A DNA stretch of 64,000 nt, taken from Wolfiporia cocos. Taxonomy: Eukaryota; Basidiomycota; Agaricomycetes; Polyporales; Phaeolaceae. Below the pieces are notes generated by a model. The model saw nothing but the letters and a program-made list of their open reading frames with translations. It was not told the DNA's origin and did not search any database. Position numbers and translations under genes: made by a program. How positions within the stretch are numbered: position 1 is the stretch's first letter; each line of letters opens with the position of its first letter. Shown piece by piece: positions 47,575 through 59,077 of this stretch. The stretch is from NCBI GenBank assembly GCA_029448655.1, contig JACCLO010000014.1:2108001-2172000 (forward strand). The letters are read 5' to 3'.

Positions 47575-48540
47575 AGTTTGATTACGAAATCCTCCATCAC
47601 CTCTGAAATGAACGCGTAGCCCTCATTAGGTGTAACTCCGTCCGCTGCGCATGGAACACAGGAACCGCCGGTATCTGCTCTATTCTGTTCGCTTCAAGGA
47701 CATACCCCAAGATTGTATCACATTCCTGGGATCAATTCAACCATCTCCTCTGTATGTCCGCCGGCCGACTCCGGCTCACAGGTCCGCAGGGTCACTGAGT
47801 TGCAATTTGTCTCATCCTCGGTCATTCGAAGAGCTCCCGATGGATGCGAACCACTCACCATGTGGCAACCGTCACTAGAAGACCTAGTCAAATGTCGAGG
47901 AATTCCAAATGTCTCAGGCTGTTCAACACGTGGTTCATCTCCGCTGTGGCAATGACCTTCCCTCTCTACTGTCCGCGGTTGTCTACCATGGTTCTTGGGA
48001 GCGTCGGATAACACAACCATTCCGGAGCACTCAAAGTGCTTCCCGAACTCGAGAATTTGACGATACAGATACATGAGCCGGGAAATCGTCACATTGGCCA
48101 GTAGATGTTTCTTGGCTGTTCTGACGCGCATCTTCGGAATGTGTCAGTCCTATGATTTCACGCTCAAGATCTGGCCTACTTGGTGCGTCGTCTGTTCTGT
48201 TGAAACCGTCTGATGTAACCCTCATCGAGGACATACCCCATAGCGCCAGAAAACGGCGGGGGTGACGAACGTCCGCACGTGTCGCTACATCGTACACTGC
48301 CCCTGCCCTAGCGCACAGCCATCGCGAGCGGTACTTTGACTTATTTCGCGAACTCAGCGGGGCTCAATGCGCGTGTGGAACTGTTTTGACAATCCGGACC
48401 AAAGACGCCGACAGCCGGCGCTTGACGTTCGATTTGGAAGAGCTCGCAGGAGCTCTGTGATGAATACCGCCTTCACCCTGATATACAGACTACCTAGCGA
48501 CTAAAGGTCTTACCTTTAGAGCTGCTCGAAACGCACCTTG
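47575..48540 (+). pseudogene. Decayed tandem copy of the F-box-like gene
   Basis: Scattered stretches align in order with the intact gene at 46079. FDYEILHHL, stop, NERVALIRCNSV at 47578 matches EYEILEILRDERRALIACSSV. TIRTKDADSRRLTFDLEEL at 48391-48460 matches the WTKDIESLRMMFEWNEL part. LIYRLPSD, stop, near 48478 matches LIHRLSSGQ. Stops (TGA 47604-47606 and others) and frame changes interrupt it, and no start codon is left in place. Spacing between the blocks is close to that in the intact gene, so it is a tandem duplicate that lost function. Confidence 0.65.
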
Positions 48541-49286
48541 CAAGTTTCCTCGCCATGGCACCGAAATAGGAGAGGGTGCAGTTGCCGACCTTGTTCTTAA
48601 GAACATGTGATCTGTGGCCCTGAAACCCACGTTCGCAGTTGGTGGAGCGAGTCTGCAAAGAGATCACAATAGCACATCAAATGACACGCCCTTGTCTCTC
48701 ACTCCGAAAACGCTCGCGCACATGGCATTGTACGACTTGTGATCGGTATGATATTATACGTTTGCTTGCGCAAAGCTGTTTGTGAAAGATGATACTTCGA
48801 AGACGAGGGTACGTTTGCAGACTACCTGATACCTGGTCCATGAGATTTTAGAACTTACTCAAATGGTTTGGAGCTTGAAGCAGCAAAGGTACCTGCGGAG
48901 ACGAACACACAGAGGAGGTTCATACACACACACAATCTGTGGACAGATCTGACCGCAAGATTGATCGCACAAGGCCATGCGCGATCTTGATCGCCAACTC
49001 CAGACAAAGGTGAGTTAGACGCCTTTGTGAACTTGTCCTACCCCTTTCTCTAATTGAGCCATCGCATTCGATGCGTACCCTCCGCGCACCCAACGAGCAT
49101 ACAGTCTCGACAAGCAGTTCTAAGTAAGTAACCCCCTATGCAAATTGGACCGTTCCGGTAATGATGCGTCCGAGGACTCGAGCTCACGCGCCACTCCACT
49201 CATTAGCGATTTATTCTGTGGCCCTTGCTCACCCTCGCTTTGTGGCCAACCACCTGTCTTGTCGCACAGACCATCCAAATTTCAAC
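48541..49286. other. Intergenic upstream of second FunK1 kinase
   Basis: No supported gene. Contains a CA-dinucleotide-rich patch near 48920-48930. In-frame codons before ATG 49287 lack family support. Confidence 0.35.
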
Positions 49287-52200
49287 ATGCCCAACTCAGC
49301 CCCCTCTCGTATTCCAACTTCCACGTCAGGCGGCACCTCTGCCACTTCTTCCCCCTTCTCCTACTCTCTCTCAAACGGGTCCAGCATGGCTGACAAAGTC
49401 AGTCGCACCAAGACTAAAGCCACCGTACAGCATACCAATGCAGTGCACGCACAGAAGGGCCACGAGCGCAACAGGAGAGGATGGTCGAGCGAGCTCGACT
49501 TGAAAGTCATCGTGTTCGACCGTGATGTCGAAGACTACGTCGAAATGTTTGTCCCCAGCGACGAGAGCATTCCAGAGTGTCCGCAACCCACAGGCGGCGT
49601 GTTCAATATGTCCAAATCGACTGCAAGATCGGCCACGGAGAAGAAGCTGTATGGTCCTCTTGTGAGTGGCCACCCATTTGCAGCGCACATCAGTAACTGA
49701 AACCCTGCTCCAGAAACGTGGCCTCGAGAAGCTTGTGTCCAGATTCCCCGAGCGACGCAAGTTGGCATTCGCCATAAACTCCGATAATCCTATCAAGTTC
49801 CCCTTCAGACAACACGACCACGAACACCATCATACTAGGCCCGACATCATCGCATCCCTCCCTGGCGATACGAAGGAGACACTGGCCGACCCGCGGTGGC
49901 GGCATATTTCAATCGTCTTGGAGGTCAAGCCAAGGAAGGAGGACGACCCGGTAGGCAAGGGCGGGAGGAAGCACGAGGAGACCCTCGTGCAGCTGGCCAA
50001 GAGCGCACGGAATATCCTCGTCGCTCAAGGAAGGCTTTTTGTCTACGTGGTGGGTGTGTACGGCGAGATTGCGCGAATATACCGGTTCGATCGTGCTGGA
50101 GCGGTAATCTCGCGCCCATACAACTACGAGGCGCGCCCGGAGATCTTCCATAAATTCCTGTGGCGCTTTGTTCATCCGATGTCTGAGCAGTGCAATGTGG
50201 TCGGCGCCGATCCATCAATCCAGGCTCCTATCTTGGAGGACATTCTGTGGGCACAGAAGCTGGTAGTCGACCAGCTGCATTCCACCTTCGACGAGGAGAA
50301 TCGCAAGATATGTCGATGGGTCACTATCGAAGATGCGAGCGGGCGCAAGGCGAGGTTTCTCGTCTTCCGACTCCTCTTCATAAATCCACGACTGTTCTCC
50401 CGTGCGACCATCGTATGGGAGGCGTTTAAGGAGGGTGACGACAGCGGCAAGACGTTCATAGTGAAGGATTCCTGGAGACAGCTCGCGCGCGACCCGGAGA
50501 CGCAATATTACGACGACATCATGTCTTTTCGAGGAGAGATCCACGACATTGCCACAGAAAACGTTTTTCTTCGAGGAATTGCCGAATTCGAGATTGGCGT
50601 CGATCTCCGCACGCTGGAGGCTCGCGAGGTCGAAACAAATCTGACAGCGAGTCCTGTCTGGTCCATGAGTGGCGTGTCTCAGTCGTCCACGCCGACTGTC
50701 ATCACAACCGAGACCTCCACTCAGGTATTGCTGTCGACCCTATCTGATTCCACCTCAGAAAACGATAATGACTTTGTACCGCGGGATGATGCTTTTCTAT
50801 CCGATGGGTCTTCCGTGATCGAAGAGGATTGGGATCCATGGGACCCGATGTCTAAAAGACTTGACCCGCCGCCTGCCTTCAAGATTGGCCACATAACTAT
50901 TGCAGCCTTGTATTGCAACGAGGAAGCGGCCTTGTACAATAACAGGAGCCACACACGACTGGCGTTAAGGACCGTGGGTAGACCTCTCTCTCAATTTAAG
51001 CGAACGAAGGAGATGGTCGAAGCCATTCGTGATGCGATCGCTGGTGTGTGCTTTCTCTCAAAACTCCTTCTCGTCCCTATCTTTATCTACTTCAATCAGG
51101 ACATCAGCTCGCATTCGAGGCTGGCGTACTACATCGCGATGTCAGTGATGGAAATGTTATGATAGCCAATGGCGCGCCATTCAAGGGATTTATCGGCGAC
51201 TTCGATTACAGCTTCAATTGGAAGCGTTTCATGAAGGCACGAAACTGGTTAACCACTGTGGCAAGCTGGCAACGGTATGTGAATACTGGCCAGGGTATTC
51301 CGGACACCGAATGTGAGGCATCAATACTTGTCGATGAGACAACAGAGGAGACCAAGAAGACTGAACACAAAGAGAGGACGGTCAGTGACTGCATAGCTAC
51401 CGAGCTAAGAGGTGCTGCTTACCCACAAAATGTATTCCATAGGGTACATTGATGTTCATGGCTATCGACGTTCTGTCAAGCGATGGAGATATTACTCACG
51501 AAGCCCGGCACGACATAGAGTCCTTCTATTGGCTGTTGATATGGATTGTTCTTCGGTACACAAGGCATAACCACAAAGAGAAAGACCGTGCATGTGGGTT
51601 ACTCTTCGTTCGATCCGGAATATGAGAGCCAGTGCTTCGCCATCAAGAAGACCTGGCTGAGCACGCGAAACGTTGTAAGCGTTCCAGGCAACCCTCCACT
51701 GACAGCACTTCTGGAAGCGTTCCGGAAACTCTGCAAACACAACAACTACTTTGACGAAGACCGCGACGACAAACCTATCCCAGTGACGTATGAGGATGTT
51801 CTTGCCACATTTGACGAGGTACTCGCACGCGATGACTGGCCAGAGAACGACGCCGCGACACCTTTCGCTCTGCCTGCAGACATCGTAGATAAACCGGCAA
51901 GGAGTCTCAGCAGGGCGCAGAGCGGGTCAAGACTCCGCACTGGACAGATCGTTGGCACTAGCCGACATGGAAGTATGCGGAGGTCACTTCCCAACTCGAA
52001 GACGAATCGCAGCATCGTAGAGCTGGCACGAGGTCGCACAACTGAGCCTGTTTTGACTCGAAGGGGCGACGGCGGCGCCTCTGGTCCGCGCACACGTAGT
52101 CACAGCATCCAGCAGTACAAACAGGCCGCACTCAGCACTGGGCTTCAGAGTTCACGGAGTATCACGCGCAGAGGGTCATCCTCTACGAAAAAACCTTCCA

Positions 52201-52760
52201 GCACCGTCAAGTCACCCGCATCTGCAACAATCTTCACGCGGAGCATGAGCCAAAAAGCTGGTTTGGGAAAGATGCTCCCGCCGCCGGAACCTGCTTCCGC
52301 ACGAGAACGAGGGGGGCGGAAGAGCCAACCAACATACGATGTCATCGACGCGCGGAGAACCTCAGCCACGTCCCCGGCCAAGCGCAGGGTGAGCGACGCC
52401 CTACCTCCGCGCGATGCAGACCGTGTGGCACGTTCGACAGAGCAGCCTTTGGGCCAGATCTCGCACCCAGCCTCACCAAAGGAGATGCTCTTTGCATCGC
52501 GCCAGACCGCGAGCACCAAAAAGCGTACTCGTGCGGAGAAGGACGAACCTGAGGGGTCGCCGAAGAAAAAGCAGAAGGGCGACCGGACTGCAGGCGCCCA
52601 TCCAGCCACAGCTGTGGCCCCTCCATCAAGAACATCGGTTACGGTACCACCTACGAGGATGCCAATTACCCGGGCAAGCGCGCGACGGGTGCCCGAGTCG
52701 TCCTCAAAGAAGTTGTCTACTCCCCGGCGCAGGCGCATAGTGGGAGGATCACCATCATAG
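49287..52760 (+). CDS. FunK1-type fungal protein kinase with 4-bp frameshift
   Basis: Exons 49287-49661, 49714-51043, 51100-51380, 51443-52760. The order fits FunK1: LYGPLKRGLEKLV, HISIVLEVKPRKEDDP, IYRFDRAGAVISRPY, TFIVKDSWRQ (N-lobe Lys), GVLHRDVSDGNVMIA (catalytic loop), FIGDFDYS (DFG-like), then GTLMFMAIDVLSS and HEARHDIESFYWLLIWIVLR. At 51605-51612 the word TTCG is present twice; with both copies the frame ends at TGA 51620-51622. Dropping one copy reads LLFDPEYESQCFAIKKTW, as expected for the family, and continues ~380 codons to the TAG at 52758-52760. Without the duplication the exons total 3300 nt (1099 aa). The tail after ~residue 760 is basic, Ser/Arg-rich and disordered. As it stands the product would stop soon after the DIESFYWLL motif. 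Confidence 0.8.
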
Positions 52761-53293
52761 AGGGTGGCCGGGCGAGGTCGTGTTACGTCGGGTGACCGCT
52801 GCAGCACCTTTCAGTAACTTAGCGATTCGATAACTCCCCATGCAGGTCAATGGGCCGGGTTTAAGCTGGACACGTTCGACACAGGCTCGAATCTGTGCGA
52901 GCTTGCTCTAGCGGTCTTCTTCTCTGTCCCGACAATATAGTCTATTAGACCAACCTCATTCTGTATCAATATACCCCCATATCGCCCTGTATTACATTTT
53001 GTCAGTATACCCTAGCCGCAAGAAATAATGCTCGTCTGGCTATGTTCTATGTTTGACTCCTCGTCTGAAAGCCGTTGCCACAGAAAAAGGGAGTACAATT
53101 CGCAAGCAGATCTTGAGCGAATATAGCCCATACCACGCGAGGGACAAGGCAGATCTGATTGAGTGTGAGTAAGACTACGCCATGTATACCCATAAATGCC
53201 TCTGATGGTAGCAAAAAATGACTCTTGTAAGAGCGTGGACGAATGCGTGAGTGCGGATATGCGATGGCATGCAAATCAAAAGCTACTATTGCA
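52761..53293. other. Convergent 3' intergenic region
   Basis: 533 bp between the FunK1 stop and the zuotin stop. Both strands were examined for a missing C-terminal zuotin segment and none was found. A GCTCGAATC word near 52880 is not part of a foldable tRNA. Confidence 0.4.
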
Positions 53294-54756
53294 CTAGGCG
53301 TCGCCTTCCGCCGCCCGCTGCTGCCGCCTAGCCTTTTTCGCAGCGTTTGCTGCAGCGGCTTTCGCCTTTTTGGCTTCCGCGCGGGCGGCCTATGTTTATA
53401 CACACACATCAGCTATACTCGCGGGTCCGAATATGACCGTACGTACCTTCTCCTCCTCCTCTTTCCGCTTGGCCTCCTCCTCTTCCTTCTTCTTCCGCTC
53501 CTCCTCCTCCTTCTGTTTCTGGCTCGCGCCGTTAGCCGCGCCACCCTTGTTCTTCTTTTTCGCTTCGCGTGCCTCCTTCTCTTCTTGCTTGATGCGCTTG
53601 ATGCGCGGGTCGTGCGCGAGCGCGCGGTCGACAATGTCCCGCAGGCGGGCCGTATCCTCCTTCTTGCGCCGTGCGCGCTCCGCCTTGTTCTTCTTTTCCG
53701 TATAACGCTTGTCGTCGCGGCTGCCATCGCCATCAGCATCTCGCCACCCGGGCTAGACATGCGGAACCACGCACTGGTCGCTGCCCTCGTTCACCTCCTT
53801 GTCGTGGTGCTCAAAGCTGCGCCAGCTGTCAAAGTTGTACCAGAAGTCGTAGAACGCCTCGACCGTCGCCTTGGAGTCCTCGTAGCTGCCGAGCATCGGG
53901 ACCGGCTGCTTGCGGCTGAAGCGCGCCTCGCGCTCGAACACAGGCCCGAACGTCTCGAAGAAGAACTTGTTCAGATTCTTCGCATTCTTGAGCTGAGTGG
54001 GCGTCGGCACGTCCGCCTCGAGCAGCTCGAAGTATGGGTCGACCGAGTCGAACTGCCGTCGCCGCTCGGGGTTGGTGAGCACCTCAAACGCCTTCTGGAT
54101 GCACTTGAAGAATGCGTCGTCGTTCGCGTCGCCCGCCACGCCCGCCTTCTTGTCCGGGTGGTGCTTGAGCACCTTCTTACGGTCTGTGGGGTTGGGTATC
54201 GGGTCGTCATCGTCAGCGGCAGGCACATCGTTGCACGTCGTAGGACTTGGACATACGTGCAATTTTGATCTGCTCGTCTGTCGCCTTGTACCGCAAGTGT
54301 GATAGTCCGAGCACGCGATAGTGGTCTTGTTTCTGATGTGTGGACGAAATATGAGTATCCCACGCTCCAATTTGCACCGCAGACTCACCTTCCACTCCTT
54401 CGGATCCAGTAGCAGCAAATCATCGCCCTCCTCTTCGTCGCCTACCCCGAGGTCGTCCTCGCCGTTGACACCGGTGCCGTTGAGCGCCTCCAGCCGTTTC
54501 CGCTCGTTCTCCGCGTGCTGGTCGTGCTCCTCAAAGGTGAGCTTGTGTACCGCCCGCTTGACGTGCGCGAGGTAAGCCGGGCCCGCTGGGAGGAGTCGAC
54601 GCTCGACCAGGGCTACTCGTTGCGCACATTTATGACGCATTCCGTTGAATGAGCAGCGACGAACTTACGCGCGGTAGCCTTTCCCGTGCTCGCGGGCGGT
54701 GCCCACGATGCAGGAAGCGGTGGGGGCACGACTTGAATGTCCACGACGTTGGCCAT
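53294..54756 (-). CDS. ZUO1: Zuotin-type ribosome-associated J-protein
   Basis: Exons 54756-54669, 54612-54389, 54332-54257, 54183-53775, 53720-53447, 53389-53294; 1167 nt, 388 aa. Features: N-terminus with AGPAYLAHVKRAVHKLTFEE; J domain from ~105 (KQDHYRVLGLSHLRYKATDE, QIKIAHRKKVLKHHPDKK with HPD at 138-140); zuotin homology domain (LNKFFFETFGPVFEREARFS, FYDFWYNFDSWRSFE, RYTEKKNKAERARRKKED, RLRDIVDRALAHDPRI); then a long charged Lys/Glu helix (~290-388). Zuotin with Ssz1 forms the ribosome-associated complex that stimulates Ssb Hsp70 on nascent chains. Yeast Zuo1 is 433 aa and ends in a four-helix bundle that contacts 18S rRNA; here the protein ends in KKARRQQRAAEGDA with no such bundle. Confidence 0.9.
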
Positions 54757-55787
54757 GGCTGTTAATGGACGAAGATGAGGTCTTTGGCGCCTATGATACG
54801 CCCTGGCGATCAATCTCAGAAAATCACTGTTTGGCTTGGACAAATACAGCGCGCCACAGAAACCGCGCGCTTGCTTGCGAGATTACACCTATGGTACAGA
54901 AGCCCCTTGTGCACAGTACCATATGTAACATATGCATATGAAACAAATGGTGTCTGTTCCCTGGCAAATGCATGAGCTAACTATCCGTAAAGCTCTTCAT
55001 CAATACTACAGTTGCCTATTTTGACATCAACGCGATCGAATATCCGCACGTGATGCGTGCAGTCGCGTCGCGCGTCGCGCCTCGGAAACTTAGCTCAACC
55101 GGAAACTTAGCTGGGGTACATCTTGCCTCTTACTACGATTTGAGTAGGCAAAAGTCTCATACAATCAGCGCTCAGGCAGCTCTGACTATATCACTGCTGT
55201 GTCGTCTGTCTGTATACTAACTCATCCCCAGCGCCGGAGCCGTCGTACTGCTCACGCGCACGACCTGCTCCTGAGGCCCTATATATTGTGAGTCATACTA
55301 GCACAGTACCCGATCCCTTCGAGACTTGAAGCTGGGAAAGCGACTCCTGTGCAGATCCAGGATCATGGCTTTCCAGGCAATCAAGGACACCAAGCTACCC
55401 ACATCGCTATGCCGTCTGAGCCCCCCGAGCTCGCCCTCGAGACGCCGCGTCCGGACAATATCGACGGATTCATCAATGGCCCTTGCGCACTCTGACAACA
55501 CCATGTTCGGCATAGAGGCCAGCCATACAGGCGTGCCACAGAGGAGAGTCGAGCAGTCACACTCGGTGACTTCGAGATCGTGCGTATGATATCCTCACTT
55601 ATTCACATCCCTGCGTTGCAATCTTAGGCGGTCATACGTCAAAACAACACATTAATTATTACAATGACTGACCGACACATTGAAGAGACTGCCTATTTGT
55701 CTACAAGTCGTCATGGTCTGCATCACAAACAAAACAGATCTGACATCCTCTCTATGCAGAGCACATCCCTTCTTTATGAGATGCAGC
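54757..55787. other. Intergenic, divergent zuotin / exonuclease; possible upstream exon
   Basis: Promoter region for both genes. On the + strand ATG 55364 opens 71 codons up to a GTATGA donor at 55578 (MAFQAIKDTKLPTSL...), which could be a 5' exon of the exonuclease. No acceptor gives a consistent phase, so it is not included in the model. Confidence 0.3.
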
Positions 55788-57548
55788 ATGGGAACAAGCT
55801 CGACCTCGCACTCTGTCGCGGGTCTCAGCGCACCGCCTAAGTCCGTGCTCACTCCACGTCCCTTCCCTATGCTCGCCGCTCCCTACGCCACGCAAGCCTC
55901 GCCTAAGAACAGCCCGAGCACCCCTCTGTTGCCATCGTCTAGCACCAAGAGCAAGCAGTCCGCGCAAACTCTAAAGGCGACCCGGACCGTGCGGCGCGCC
56001 GCCGCGACGTCCGCTGACCCCAGCACCAAGTCTCCCACAGACGGTGCGGCACCGACGCCCTCCACCAAAACCACGTCAAACTCAAAGTCCAACAAGCGCG
56101 CCGTATCCAAGAAATCGAAATCCGCCGAAGAGAGCGAGGCCCAGAGCGGAGGCGAGGACGCGCTGCCCGTGTATTCGTACAAGGACTTCCCGCCCGTGCC
56201 TGCGGTCGTGTACACGCGGCACGCGGAGGAGGCGGACGAGCTCGTCGGCGCGCTGGTCGGGTGCGTCACCCTCCTTCTGCTTTCCGCCGCGCATGGCCGA
56301 TTTATTGACATCTGGAATTTGGCGGGGTATTGGGTGACCCGGGTGTCGGTGTAGGCCGCTCGGGTTCGACATGGAGTGGTGCTTCAGCCGGCGGCCGGGC
56401 GCGGTCGAGCGGCCGACCGCGCTCGTGCAGGTGTGCGACGCGCGCATGGTCGTGCTCGTGCACATCAGCGAGATGAAGCGTGAGTCTATCTATCCGATCC
56501 CTGCAGAGCCGAATGATGATCATCTGACGCGGCATAGAGTTCCCTGGCAAGCTCAAGGTTGGTGCAGTCAGTGCCTGCGCGGACCGATCATTGAACACGC
56601 ACTTTGTGTTGCGCAGGAAATCATCGAGTCCGCAGACATTGTCAAGACAGGGGCGAACATCGCTGGTGCGCACCCCGTCCTCTCCCTTTCGCTCCTCTAA
56701 CCTACCCCACCTTCTCTACTCCCTCATCTGATAATACCCTCTCCTCACGGTCCCACCCGCCCTCAGGGGACGGTAGAAAGCTCTTCCGCGACTTTGGCAT
56801 CAAGCCCGCGAATCTCGTCGAGCTCGGCGCGCTCGCACACGCGGCGGACCCATCCTTCTCCGCCACGTACATGCGCACCGTTGTCAGTCTCGCGCGCATG
56901 GTCGAGCGCTACACGCACACGGTGCTGGAGAAGGACTCCAGCGTGCGCTGCGGCGACTGGGAGGCCACACCGCTCTCGGAGCAGCAGATCGACTGTAAGT
57001 CCGCCCGCCCGCCCTCGCTCCCCCGCCGCCGTCCGCTCCACCTGCCTGGTCGCTTTGTCTATTTATGTGCGCGCGCCGAATGGAGAAGCTGAGCGTGTTG
57101 CACAGACGCGGCGAACGACGTGCACTGCGGGCTGCTGGTCTACAAGCGCCTCGAGGCGATCGCCGCGGAGGAGGGGCGCGCCCTCGTGCCCACGACGTAC
57201 GCGTGGAGCTACGGCGACGCGCGCGTCGTCTCGAAGGCGGTCCGCTCCACCGTCGCGGTCGCCACCGGCCCCGGCCCCAGCGCGAGTGCGAGTGCGAGCG
57301 CGAGAAGAGGCGGAAGCGAGGGACCGGGCGCGTCGAGGGCGTTGTGCACGGCCGCGGCCAGCGTTCTTCCAGGCCGTCAAGTACAGATGGAGTTGGCGCC
57401 GGAGCCGCCGACCGCGCGTGACGTGATGGCGCACCTGCGGCGCCTGCGCGCGTACAGGCTGTGGCACCGCGGCCAGAAGACGCTCCCGCAGCTCTGCGCG
57501 GCGCTTGGGGGCGCGTCCAGTCCCCTCCCGGCGCCCGCCACTATGTGA
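55788..57548 (+). CDS. 3'-5' exonuclease domain protein (WRN/RNase D type)
   Basis: Exons 55788-56260, 56355-56479, 56538-56557, 56617-56665, 56767-56994, 57106-57548; 1338 nt, 445 aa from ATG 55788 (ATG 55776, in frame, is an alternative). After a Ser/Thr/Lys-rich N-terminus, the DEDDy exonuclease motifs appear in order: Exo I PLGFDMEW (D163, E165), FPGKLKEIIES, Exo II GANIAGDGRKLFRDFGI (D224) and Exo III QIDYAANDVHCGLLVYKRL (Y299, D303). These residues bind the two metals in WRN, RNase D and related nucleases. There is no helicase domain, so the gene resembles stand-alone WRN-like exonucleases, acting on DNA or structured RNA. A 20-nt exon lies between motifs I and II. The 3' half is very GC-rich with an (Ala-Ser)n stretch. 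Confidence 0.83.
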
Positions 57549-59077
57549 GTACCCATGTCGAAATAATGCCGCCACATCCATGTCGTGAATTTCAAAAAGC
57601 TAGCGCAACGTTAATCTTACGTTGTGTCCCGCTATCGTACTACAAATTGGGTATAACCCGTGCGGATCCCGCTCAATCGCCACCGCTGTTATCACTGTAA
57701 AGAGGATCTGCTGCGACCTAGAAGTGCTAGTGATCACCGGCTGTATTCGCTCCACTTGCCCCAGAATCACGGGCGCTTCATCACTGTAAAGGCACTGGCG
57801 CCGGAGTACATGGTTCAGACTTGCCCTCAGGGACAGTCAAGTTATCATCTTGACCTAGGTCACAGCAGATTCTCTCTATTGCATTGACATAGCGAGTAAT
57901 TACAAGCTGATGGGTTACAACGTGGAATAACAATTCTTGTAACAAGGCTTCGAAATGTATGATGTCGCAGAAGCCGGTTGTGGTAATTTCTCTGCTGTCC
58001 GCCGCGTTTGCACCAACGCTGATTCGCTGTGCCGTAACAGAACATATGTCGTCGAGGCACTGCAGGCAGACACGAGCCTTCCGTTCGACTTAGATCGTTT
58101 ACGGGCGCTTGTGCACTCTGAATCACGCTCCTGGGCCCGGTACGCGGCATGGTTCGCACGCCTGGAGGAGGGCCGGGAGTGATTGTTGTGCAAAGGACCG
58201 CGCATTTGTGTCGGGCCCCGGCTACATGCTGAGCGGCTTGGCGCCTGGCTGGTTGCCCGATGGGCTGATGAACTGTGTCCATCATCGTATATATAGGCGC
58301 ACGGTGTATTTCCGTTTGTCTGTTGCCCCATGGACCTAACGCCAGTATGACTGAACGCACAACAAGGAATTGAAGCTGCTGTGATACATCGCTGTTTGAC
58401 TCTTGTGGTGGTCTGTGGGAGACGGGGGTGCCTTGAGGGCTCTCATTTGACCCAGCATGCAGCGAAGAGCTCGAGGAGACACTGCATACTACTCCCACAT
58501 GAGGAAACTCATCAATGTGACATGTGATGTCACCCTGATTTGGCGGCCCTGCGACGTTGCGCCACCCGATTCATGCTCAGACTCGGTAATCGAGGGGTTA
58601 CTCCCATAAGCGGACTGGCAACGGGTGACTGCTGCGGGCGCACTGTCCTTGGCACAGCTCATTAATTTGTGCAGCACGAGGTAAATACACGATGTCATTC
58701 TTCTCCGTTTCTACTCGCTGTTTTCCGATTTCGGTGCTTCTATGGGCAACTAAAGGCTACGGTGGACCTGCGTTCCGCGTCACATAGTCTCGAACCCGTA
58801 CCGCGGCGTCCTCGTATTCCCCGGGTCACATATCACGCAGGACAGAGCGCGAATTGACATCAGCAGCACGTCTGCGTCTCAAATCAGTTCCAGATCATTT
58901 AATTCCATGGAGCTGCGTCGCGCTCCGCGATCATGTCGCAGTCGCCAATCACCCGCATTCTCATGCACTTGTGGGCGTCCTGCTCCCGGCATCTGGATTG
59001 CATGGGGAAGCCCGCACGGCTCATAAGAACGCCCACACGCTCTGCTTCGGCCGTCCTCTTCCCTGCGATCTGCCATC
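57549..59077. other. Intergenic, 1.5 kb
   Basis: No supported gene. A 212-codon minus frame (57860-58498) has no domain and irregular composition. TATCACTGTAAAG and CATCACTGTAAAG form a short imperfect direct repeat at 57689-57701 and 57779-57791. The right end is the desaturase promoter. Confidence 0.35.

Noticed and set aside
52865..52900. GCTCGAATC / ATTCGAGCC palindromic word resembling a T-arm
   Set aside because: The conserved G53-C61 pair is broken and no matching 5' acceptor strand lies within 100 bp on either strand.
53243..54268. 341-codon plus-strand Leu-rich frame
   Set aside because: Antisense of the Lys/Glu/Arg-rich zuotin exons, which produces Leu/Phe-rich pseudo-membrane segments.
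57860..58498. 212-codon minus-strand open frame
   Set aside because: No domain, no plausible promoter-to-terminator context, and amino-acid composition like a random GC-rich frame.
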